A stretch of DNA of 64,000 bases. Source: Solea solea. Lineage: Eukaryota > Chordata > Actinopteri > Pleuronectiformes > Soleidae. The notes under the pieces were generated by a model. That model did no database searches and was not told the origin of the DNA. It saw only the letters and a program-made list of their open reading frames with translations. The position numbers and the translations under genes were made by a program. The DNA is taken from contig NC_081150.1 of the NCBI RefSeq assembly GCF_958295425.1, positions 5,207,001-5,271,000 of the forward strand, written 5' to 3'. Within the stretch, counting starts at the first letter, position 1; each line of letters starts with the position of its first letter. Below, one piece after another: positions 33,240-41,700 of this stretch.

Positions 33240-36200
33240 ACTTTGAAAGGACTCCAAACTTTAAGTATCCGCAAACGTACACTCACACGCAGTCACACAC
33301 ACAGATGTCTGCTTTGCATTCACCTTTTGTTCTGCGAGCAGTTTCTCCACGTTATTCTTCATATCACTTAATCATTTTGAACTAAACTCCTTTGATTAAA
33401 GAAAAAAACATAATTAGTGCTGAAAGTTTTTGACCATAAAGTCTTTACTGATAAAAAAATAATAATTGTGAGATTGTTGGGAGCACAACCCTTTAACGAC
33501 GTTGATAAATGAAGCATTAAAAGGAAAAGGGAAATGTATTTTTTTTTTTGCTTTCCTGTGGAAAATAAGAGGGGAAATATCTATACCATTCTCATATCTA
33601 TAAATCAATCATGGGTAAAACTAACGCCAGTTTCATAAAATCTTAGCTCAGCACAAAGAAGACTGCATACAGTGCAAAGCAGTTAACCTGGTTTTCTCCA
33701 CCACCAGTGCCTCGAAAAAAAAAAACTGTTTAATACATAATAATAATAATATATAATTTGCTTTATACACAAAAAAACCCCTAAATGACAGAAAAAAATG
33801 TTGTCCTGGAATGTGACCTCAAATGCCCTCAGTCCATTTGCTAATCTAAACTAACCAGAGATGATATAAAGTCAGTGAGATACTGTAGATATTATTTCAT
33901 ATGTTTGTATCATAATTAAAGAAGAAATTAAAGAAAAGTATATTTTCAATTTTATTTTAGACAAAGTTAAGTGTCAAATGAGCTCAGCCTTGGCCACAAT
34001 AGCTATGAATTCTCATCACGGCGATTCATAAAAAAAACTTTGTAAGATTGTTTAACGACTGACAAATACACCAAATATGACTCAATCTTTGACCCCATTG
34101 GCCCGACGAGGGCAGCAGGGTCATTCATTTATGTGTGTTTGAATAAAGTCAAACTCCCTCACGCCTCATCTACTAGAACATTCACTTCAATTCACCTTCT
34201 ATTTTGGGTTTATTTGGCAGGTACTTGGTGACATGGCAGTATACGCGGTGTCACGCTTTCATGTCGTCCTTCCTCCTGGAAGGCTCTGGGTAAACTTTGG
34301 ACAGGAATGTGAGGAAATTGTAGGGGGCACTTGGACGTGTGAATTGGAGCATTGATAGGGAGATAATTTGATGTGATGGCTGCTGTTGGAATTGACGCAG
34401 AGTGGTATTTGGGGCTAAAGGATCCGATTAAGTAAACCGTAGGAGTGGAATGAGGATTATCACCACATACCGCGCCGTCTTCTCCGAGAGTTTGTGTCTG
34501 TGTACATCACAGCTTCAGAGGAAATTTTGTGTCAGAAACAAGAGCTAAAACATGCTGATGTGTTGAGGGAAGAATGTTTATCCCGTTCACAAAAAGCAGC
34601 TGATGTGGCTGTCATTAATTTTACAGGTATTTGGATACAGACCAACGTACTGGACGACACTTTGCCGAGTCTTGTGCGAGCTAAGCCCGCCATCTCCTTT
34701 GAAAACATACAGATAACTGTCTTATGTTTCGAATGAACACACTCAACCTTCTATTCATGCAATATACTTCAAATGGCACTCAGAATATCATGAAAGGTAT
34801 CCACTTTGACAACATCAGTGCTGACTGAGAGCATCGTGGAGGACTTCTGATTTAAATGGAAGCACCACTTCTCACTCTTCCATGTTTTCACATCTGCCAT
34901 GGAGTCCGTGAAAAGGGCCCGTGTTTCCGTCACGCCAGGCCACGGCAAACTACTCGCTCCCGATTGCATAATTTTCACCCTGCACTTTAGGAAGTACGAA
35001 AGCCCTGCCAAAGGCCAATGACATCATGTTGGCACACGGGAATCTTGACATATTTATTGGCGTCTGTGACTACAATAAACCTGACTGCCGATTTGTTGTC
35101 GACTGGGTAACGCGACTTGTTTTGAATTGCTAAGTGCACACAGAGTTATTAACGACATAGCTCTTTATGGGGGACAACAATGCTTTTCTTTATGTGCTAC
35201 TTCAGAATTAATATTATGGGAGCGAGAGCGATCTGAAAACGTCCCCTTGTGCTCTCAAACAATTACTTGGAAAAAGTAATCAATAGAAAATGACTAATAA
35301 ACTACTCCACAGCTGGTTGTAATTTAGTATAATTATATCAAATAAGAACTTCGTAGACGCCTAATGTGAATAATGTGAATAAATAGCAGTTTGGCTGTGA
35401 ACAAATGTCAACGTATGAAAAAATAATCATCTATATTATTAGTTTTTCTCTTTCATATACTAAATGTACATACATGCTAAGAATAGCATGTATGTCTGCA
35501 ATGTGGAGCATTTTCATACATTCATAAAGTGACTCTGGGGAGTGACCATGTTGACAGGAGGTGTTTAAAAATTAAAGTGCTATGGGATATGCTGCGGCAT
35601 AGATCTGTAACAGTAAATTACATGCGATTAAACAATGATAACAATCCAGTCGAGACCAATTTGAGACAAATGATGACAAATAAAGAGCATAAATGATGAC
35701 ATCTGCTCAGTTACATTAGTGCTTTTACAGGCTGTATATGACTTCAGGTTATGAAGGTGGTTTATATTCATCTCTTTTCATGTTAGAATGGATTATACAT
35801 TTAAATCACTGCATACAGCCTCAGTTAATCGTCATGACAGTAATTACAATGTCATTATTTTATTGTAAGACACTTTTGGTTTTTACCAAACTAGCATTTA
35901 AGTCACTTTGACAACTTTAGAGCATGAATTGATAGTCATCTTCTAACAGACAAAGGTAATACCTTGGAAAGGAATAACTGCTTAACGACACAGACAGCCT
36001 CAGAGTCCCAGTGGGAACACTTTGGAGGAATATTCTTGACACTATAATGGTTTTTCCTCGGGGTTAAGATCACTTTAAAGTCAATATGCATGAGAGGTGG
36101 AAAAAACACACACACACACACACACGCACACACACATCAGAGGAATCACTTTTACAGATGAACGCCTACTCACAGTGTCTCCGTGCTCGCTGGAAACCTG

Positions 36201-36361
36201 GGGAGAAAATCAATGTCAAAGCAGGAGATGGTGTGAGTTTGCCACTCGGAGCACTCGCACACAGCAGGGCAGGAATCAGCCTCCGACACGGCGAGCACAG
36301 GCTCACAGAGCAGCGTAAACAAGGCGCATGTTGTCATCACCTGCACGCTTCTGCAGAGCAT
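17945..36361 (-). CDS. tshr: Thyrotropin receptor (TSH receptor), ten coding exons
   Basis: A glycoprotein-hormone receptor of the plasma membrane. It binds thyrotropin with a leucine-rich-repeat ectodomain and signals mainly through Gs/cAMP. Exons in transcript order: 36361-36174, 29967-29896, 28951-28877, 25738-25664, 24866-24792, 23825-23748, 23328-23260, 21963-21886, 19990-19802, 19409-17945. All have GT-AG sites and every intron is phase 2. Sizes of exons 2-8 (72, 75, 75, 75, 78, 69, 78) are the classic glycoprotein-receptor pattern. Predicted protein is 787 aa, against 764 in human. Layout: signal peptide 1-28, cysteine cap (C31, C35, C37, C47), repeats to about 260, hinge to about 430 with a long insert and a YDY motif at 402-404, and seven helices from about 433. 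The hinge phrase LKNPQE and YDY are TSHR-like rather than FSHR- or LHCGR-like. Confidence 0.95.
19802..19990 (-). CDS. tshr: TSHR coding exon 9
   Basis: 189 bases. It encodes [20 protein letters not shown], the last repeats, and the C-terminal cysteine box [12 protein letters not shown] followed by KKR. Acceptor CTTAAAG, donor GTGAGC. Phase 2 on both sides; the split glycine codon joins exon 10. Confidence 0.93.
21357..21660 (-). mobile_element. Degenerate tRNA-derived SINE copy
   Basis: In reverse complement it shows GTGTGGAGTTTACACGTTCT, CAGGGTGTACCCCGCC and a GGATGGATGG tail, the same order as the better copy at 48678-49060. The tRNA-like head has decayed (TTTGAGTCCCA in place of a good B box). 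No clear target duplication. Confidence 0.65.
21810..21830. repeat. Poly-C run (21)
   Basis: An uninterrupted homopolymer about 55 bases from the donor of TSHR exon 8. Confidence 0.9.
21886..21963 (-). CDS. tshr: TSHR coding exon 8
   Basis: 78 bases encoding [20 protein letters not shown] then SGPML, a leucine-rich repeat matching human YLNKNKYLTVIDKDAF. Acceptor TCCCAG, donor GTAAGT, phase 2. It has no complete open frame starting with Met, so open-frame scans miss it. Confidence 0.92.
23260..23328 (-). CDS. tshr: TSHR coding exon 7
   Basis: 69 bases encoding [20 protein letters not shown] then DQ, the repeat equivalent to human LYNNGFTSVQGYAFNGTKL. The NGT glycosylation sequon is retained. 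Acceptor TTGCAG, donor GTAGGT. Confidence 0.94.
23748..23825 (-). CDS. tshr: TSHR coding exon 6
   Basis: 78 bases: [20 protein letters not shown] then SDVLT, matching human EITDNPYMTSIPVNAFQGL. Acceptor TTGCAG, donor GTAAGA, phase 2. Confidence 0.94.
24518..24738. mobile_element. hAT-like MITE in TSHR intron 5
   Basis: The ends CAGGGTGTGCAA and GGCCACCCCTG form an imperfect inverted repeat. The flanking 8-mers are TGTTAGAC (24510-24517) and TGTTAGAT (24739-24746), seven of eight identical, which fits an 8-bp hAT duplication. The interior is AT-rich and includes a run of 13 G near 24663-24676. It lies about 45 bases downstream of the exon 5 splice donor. Confidence 0.75.
24792..24866 (-). CDS. 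tshr: TSHR coding exon 5
   Basis: 75 bases: [20 protein letters not shown] then MNFI, matching human GIFNTGLKMFPDLTKV. Acceptor TGTTCAG, donor GTAAGT. Confidence 0.94.
25664..25738 (-). CDS. tshr: TSHR coding exon 4
   Basis: 75 bases: [20 protein letters not shown] then NLKY, matching human [20 protein letters not shown]. Acceptor CCTCCAG, donor GTGAGT. Confidence 0.94.
25739..28876 (-). other. TSHR intron 3
   Basis: A 3.1-kb intron. It has a GGTCC/GGG-rich interspersed segment near 27.17-27.40 kb, a (GT)n run near 27707-27730 and C runs near 27840 and 28449. No further exon is required. Confidence 0.75.
27165..27420. repeat. Probable interspersed repeat rich in GGGTCC / CCCACATGGGG motifs
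   Basis: Phrases such as AATATGGGTCCCAAGCGGGT, TGCCCACATGGGGTCCATG and CCACTTGGGACCAATATTGT recall a widespread fish repeat. It has short internal imperfect repeats, open frames in several phases and no convincing protein. Boundaries are approximate. Confidence 0.4.
28877..28951 (-). CDS. tshr: TSHR coding exon 3
   Basis: 75 bases: [20 protein letters not shown] then KITQ, matching human [20 protein letters not shown]. Acceptor TTTTAAG, donor GTGAGT. Confidence 0.94.
29896..29967 (-). CDS. tshr: TSHR coding exon 2
   Basis: 72 bases: [20 protein letters not shown] then ISM, the first repeat unit (human [20 protein letters not shown]). Acceptor ATCCAG, donor GTAAGT. Confidence 0.92.
32012..32032. 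repeat. Poly-G run (21)
   Basis: An uninterrupted homopolymer and a likely assembly or length-variation hotspot. Confidence 0.9.
32985..33006. repeat. Poly-C run (22)
   Basis: An uninterrupted homopolymer, the longest G/C run in the window. Confidence 0.9.
33207..33236. repeat. (CA)n microsatellite
   Basis: About 15 CA units in TSHR intron 1; the GTCACACACACAG stretch about 60 bases later is a second short run. Confidence 0.95.
36107..36136. repeat. (CA)n microsatellite beside the TSHR exon 1 donor
   Basis: About 15 CA units with one CG interruption, starting 37 bases into intron 1 from the exon 1 splice donor. The transcript therefore carries a long (UG)n just after the donor. Confidence 0.9.
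36174..36361 (-). CDS. tshr: TSHR coding exon 1: signal peptide and N-terminal cap
   Basis: 62 codons plus two bases. [20 protein letters not shown] then PVLAVSEA forms a hydrophobic signal peptide, with mature sequence starting near [12 protein letters not shown], the first cysteine cluster (human GCSSPPCECHQE). The first ATG (36361-36359) has A at -3. A second in-frame ATG at residue 9 could also start a plausible signal peptide. Upstream in-frame sequence is open but not signal-like. Donor GTGAGT. Confidence 0.88.
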
Positions 36362-38582
36362 GCTCACCGCCAGTGTCGCTGCTTCCAAAGTGTCCAAGAC
36401 TTCTGCGAGTCCACCTGGAGGTTCCTCTTGGTGTCCACAACAACAACAACACACTTTCACAACAGCAGTTTCAGAGAAGTTTTCTATGGTGTTTGTTTTT
36501 AAAGTAGGCTGAATAAAGAGGGGGAATAGAAACAGAAAGAGGAGCTGCAGAGCTGTACTCTGATGTCCAGGTTTGTCTCCAGGGCCGGAGGTTTGGATGA
36601 GGTGTTGAAGGTGCAGATGCTGTAGGACGGACATCTGCTGCCGTAGCTGTGTGCTCAGTTTGGAAGTGGTCTTCAGCTTGAGTGGTGGGTGGACTTCTGA
36701 GGCACTCTTGTGTCAGACTTGAGAATGGTATTGTGCTTTTCTTTTTTTTCTTTTTCCCCCTTCCACACATTGAGCAATGTTTTCGTTGTGTATCAAGTTA
36801 AAAGTAGTTGACAGCTTACTACTCCAATATGTTTTCATTTCTGTTTATTTTCTTTTATTACTCTTTGTATAATTATTTCAGTTTTTCTTATACTGTGTGT
36901 AATTGTACTAGATTTGCCTTTATTGATTCCACACTGGGGGAATTCACTTGTTATAACAGCATGGATGAAAGCACAAGCAACATAAAATATACAAAAATAT
37001 ACAAATTAATAATTGAAAGTATACAATAACAATGCTAAAAGTGAACAATGGAACAGGGATGAACAAGTGTGCAAAATGTGTTTATAAATGTCAAATGTAA
37101 AGAAGTAACAAAATATTTAACCTATCTTACATAAAAAAAAATAATAGGTTAATGATGCTCACCTCACTGGAAGTGGGCAGAAAAGGAGAAGTGCAGTGAC
37201 ACACAATTATTGCACATGGTTATTGCGCAGGAAAACATCTTAATTGCACTAATTAATTAGGGATATGAAGAGTAGTCATTTCAATGTGACGTCATTGTAA
37301 ATTAAATAATTTTCTTTTCTTTTACCTTATTTCGTTTTCTTTGTACAAAGGAGGAAAACAACTGTCAAAGTCAGATTTAGTATTGTCAATTTCTCCACAT
37401 ATACTAGACATACAGAGGAATTGAAAGTATGTTTCTGGCTATACCACAACATACCCACAACAGATAAAACATCACCTAACATTGCCTAACATTGCAAAAC
37501 AAAACAAGATAAAACACAGGGATGTCACAGGCAGCAGTGCAGTGCAAAAAGTAACTGTGCAGAGATGTTTTCATAGAGCAGAAATAAGTTATAAAAACAG
37601 CAGCAACTTCAAAGACATGTTATAGAATAAAATAAAAATAAAATAAATTAGCAACAAAAAGTAGTGTGCAAGAGATGTGATGTAGTAGTGTAAAAAAGAA
37701 AAACTGTAGTAAACAGTAGCAGCAATTTCAGAGACCAAAGTTGTTGTTTTTTTTTGGGTGGGGGGGACAGAGAGGGGTGGATGGGAGATGGGAGAGAGGG
37801 GAAAGAGGGGGGCGCCAATGATCTTCCCAGCTGTGTTTTTCTGTTGTAGTCAGTGCAGCTCCCACCCCACACAGTGTTGCGTTTCGAACTGAAGGGCGGC
37901 AGCACTGGCGCAATCGCATAACTTTGGACAATGTAGTTCACATGTTCACAATTCCTTCACCGCTCCATTGTGAACATACTACACTTCCCAGCGTCCTTTG
38001 CGGTCGCCGGGGTCTGTTGTGATTCCTGCTCAGACGCGGCTAGTTCAAGTTGCCATAGTACGGAGAAGCTGATGCTTACTTTTCTGTGAGCTAACACTCG
38101 CAATATCTTCTTTTTTTAAGTATTTATAACGCATGCAAGTATTTCCTCTGTTTTAACACGTGGTGTTTTGTAGCTTTACGGTGCTATTTTAGAGCTAAAT
38201 GAGTTGGCTAGCCTTGTGTTAGCTTGCTATCGTTCACAGTAGTTGCCACTTGTTGCTAGCCAGGAGGAGCATCACTCTCAACAATGTCCACGGCAGTGAT
38301 TGATTGTGAGGGAGTCAGTGCATCCCAGGACAGTGCTTTCCTAATCAGAACGTTTGTTTTTGCCTCTGCGGCTTATTGACTCGACGATGAGGGAGCTCAT
38401 ATGTCAGTTTGCTATGATAAGTATGTATTGTAAAAAAAGATCAAGACTGTCCCACCCTGTTTGTTAATCTGATTAGTAAACAGTTAACGTCCTGCGTCGA
38501 CGAAGCGAGGACACAACACTAACCGTCATTTTTGCCCAATCGGTCATTTTTTGTCACTACTCCTGCGAACCTGACTCAAACT
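36362..38582. other. Divergent TSHR/CEP128 intergenic region
   Basis: About 2.2 kb separates the two start codons. The TSHR side has a GTT-repeat 5' UTR stretch near 36440-36452. The middle (36.8-37.7 kb) is AT-rich and repeat-like, including ATTGATTCCACACTGGGG near 36922, a phrase common in fish retroelement tails. The CEP128 side (37.9-38.2 kb) is CpG-richer with a ZNF143-like site. No coding gene is seen. Confidence 0.6.
37978..38003 (+). promoter_or_regulatory. ZNF143/Staf-like site in the CEP128 promoter
   Basis: ACTACACTTCCCAGCGTCCT followed by TTGCGG closely fits the long ZNF143/THAP11 consensus (ACTACAATTCCCAGMATGC...). Just upstream, ATGTTCACAAT and ATTGTGAACAT form an 11-base inverted repeat. 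The likely transcription start is a little downstream, about 38.0-38.1 kb. Confidence 0.6.
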
Positions 38583-38756
38583 ATGGACACATCTAGCGGT
38601 TCGGATTCGTACGATAGGACCCGTGGACACAGGCATCGGGGGCGTGAAGCCCACCGCAGACCTGCCCGGGACAGGGGCAGAGCCAGTGGGAGCGGAGGTG
38701 GCGATCAAGCCGCAGACATCTCCGAGAAGATCAACACCCTGGCGAACACTTTAGAG
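38583..38756 (+). CDS. cep128: CEP128 coding exon 1
   Basis: Residues 1-58, starting MDTSSGSDSYDRTRGHRHRG and ending ADISEKINTLANTLE. The N-terminus is Arg/Gly/Ser-rich and disordered; the end matches human VTEKVNTITSTLQ. Translation starts at this ATG; an upstream frame beginning at TTG is not used. Donor GTACTC. Confidence 0.88.
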
Positions 38757-41700
38757 GTACTCATTCATCCGACACAAAGTTAATCTTCTTAAAAATACTC
38801 TTAAAAGCAATCAATGTAGTGTATTCCACACTGATAAGGCATGTATTCATGCTGTGCCACAACACAACCTGATATTAGTACAGCTTCCCTATAACCAGTG
38901 CTCCACGATATTGAGGAAATAAAATGCAATAATATTGTTGAATATTGAAATTGCTATATGACCTGCAATACATAAACAAATAATTAACATTGTACTTCAT
39001 TACTTACATAACTGTTACATTCAAATCATTATCAAAGGAGATCAACTTCCAAGAGTATCAACTGAGTCTCTCTCTCAGTACAGCGGAAGCACACACTGTA
39101 AGGAAAGTGAGACAGCTTCATACAGCAGCACTGTGGATAAAATGAAAAGTTTCAGGAAAAGATTCTACTGTTAAAAATAAAATGGAAAAAGTTCATGCTC
39201 AGTCAACAGCAATCAAGTACCCCCTGAACAGATGCTGGACTATGTGCCTGCATGTTCAATCACAAGTGCTGCTGTTTCCGTCACCACACAGCTCCAAGTT
39301 TCATCTGCAGTCTGGACAATAAAGCTACAATAAACAGATATGCAACACATAACCTACTTATCTCTCTCTAGGAATACTAGGAAAACCACAATGTTTTGGT
39401 AATTACTCAGAGGGCCTCTGGGAGTCATAGAGGCTTTATGTATATATTGTTAATGTTGTATTGCTTTGGGTTCACTGCTAACACAGACCCTGAGAAGTTT
39501 ATGCAGACAATGAAAAAAACCTAAACATTTTATTGAACAAATGTAAAATTTTAATACCACACCCAAAACATTTAATTAATATAATTTAGTAAAATGTTCA
39601 ATTGCTCCATTTGCACTATGTTTATCCTGAGACCTAAAAACTAGTAATAGAAATAAATAAATAAACATTTTCTTGGTTTCTATACAAAACATCCCTCCTA
39701 CCTGGATTATTGATGTAAATAAAATTCTAAAAATAAATAAAATTGTAAAATAAAACTCGATTGTCAGAGGAATCCTCCACTCACCACTTCCATTTCCAAG
39801 CACATCAGGTAACTACAGTGGCCTTCACATACCATAAAGGATGTCATTCTTGCCTTGTAAGGTTCCACTTCAAAATGTGAAATGCATGCTCTATCTGGAT
39901 TGTGTGCTCAGGGTGCTGTAGAAACATAGCAGCCACCTTAATGCAACAAACCTAAAGAAACCCTGCCTTTGGTACAAACACCAGCCATTTTTGTTTTTAT
40001 TAAAGGGGACATATTATGCAAAATCAACTTTTTAACCATTTTAATACTGATATTTGGGACTCTGGGGGCCCTACCAGTCGCCAAAGTGTGGAAAAACAAT
40101 ACTCAGTCATGTTTTCGTGGTTCCGCTTAGTGTAAGTATAGGCGATAAAACGCTCGATGTTGAATTCCCTGCGCTTATGACGTCAGCATGCGCATTTCAC
40201 CGCGAATGTTACCGCCCCACCAGTACGTTTACTTCGCAAGCTCCACCTTAGCTCCACCTTGTCCCTGCCAGAGTGCAGGCGAGGGAGGAAGAGCGGTATT
40301 ATGTCAACGTGGCGGGACAAGTGTGCTGTTGGTGGCTGCACAGTGGAGCACAGTGTTTTACAGAGGATTTTATATATGAAGCTAATGTGCCGGATAAAGT
40401 CAGCAATCGTGTGTTCGTGTGTTCGCACCACTTCACATCAGACTGCGGCCAGCGGTTGCCGTATTTAGTCAGGGGACGTATTTCACCGACGTACAAACAC
40501 ACAAATTGTTAAGAAAAGATCACATAGAGCTCATAACTGACCATTCTGACACGTCCTAATTAAACATATTTGTTCAGTACGTCCTCCATGACCGGAGCAC
40601 AGACTCAGTCTGATACAATCACATAAAGCAGCTGTTTATGCAGCTCGCCGCTGACGATCAGCGGTGCTGCACTCTCTGTGCAGCGGTGCTACACTCTCTG
40701 TGTCACCGATAGCCTAAACTGCCGCTGGCGATCGCTGATCGGCAGCGGCGCGCTGAATAAACTGTATGTTGCTGTATCAGACCGGAGACTGTCTGATACA
40801 GCGGTTGCGCGTTACACGGTGATCGCCAGCTCGCCGGAGCACCGGAGGTGGTCAGCGGTGGTGAGGTCTCCGGAGCACAGTCTCCGGTCTGATACAGCAA
40901 CATACAGTTTATTCAGCGCGCCGCTGCCGATCAGCGGTGGCGCGTTACACGGTGATCGCCACCGCTGATCGCCAGCTCGCCGGAGCACCGGAGCTGGTCA
41001 GCGGTGGTGAGGTCTCCGGTCTGATACAGCAACATACAGTTTATGCAGCGCGCCGCTGGCGATCAGCGGTGGCGATCAGCTGATCGCCAGCGGCAGTTTA
41101 GGCTATCGGTGACACAGAGAGTGTAGCACCGCTGCACAGAGAGTGCAGCACCGCTGATCGTCAGCGGCGAGCTGCATAAACAGCTGCTTTATGTGATTGT
41201 ATCAGACTGAGTCTGTGCTCCGGTCATGGAGGACGTACTGAACAAATATGTTTAATTAGGACGTGTCAGAATGGTCAGTTATGAGCTCTATGTGATCTTT
41301 TCTTAACAATGTGTGTGTTTGTACGTCGGTGAAATACGTCCCCTGACTAAATGCGGCGACCGCTGTTTGCAGTCTGATGTGAAGTGGTGCGAACACACGA
41401 TCTGATACAGCAACATACAGTTAATTCAGCGCGCCGCTGGCGATCAGCGGTGGCGCGTTACACGGTGATCGCCACCGCTGATCGCCAGCTTGCCGGAGCA
41501 CCGGAGCTGGTCAGCGGTGGTGAGGTCTCCGGAGCACAGTCTCCGGTCTGATACAGCAACATACAGTTTATTCAGCGCGCCGCTGGCGATCAGCGGTGGC
41601 GATCAGCGGTGCTGCACTCTCTGTGCAGCGGTGCTGCACTCTCTGTGTCACCGCTGATCTTCTGTTCCTAAGTGTTTTTAACTGATTTACAGTTGGACAG

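Larger units (their letters stand above)
29968..36173 (-). other. TSHR intron 1
   Basis: At 6.2 kb, the longest intron of the gene. It contains a CAGTGTTTCCCAAACTTTT stretch near 30187 resembling a common fish transposon end (no partner found), a 21-base G run (32012-32032), a 22-base C run (32985-33006) and CA repeats at 33207-33236 and 36107-36136. No nested gene could be supported. Confidence 0.75.

Noticed and set aside
36362..36634. Longer N-terminus for TSHR from upstream in-frame sequence
   Set aside because: The upstream part is not signal-like and includes translated GTT repeats (CCCCC); the ATG at 36361 gives a proper signal peptide.
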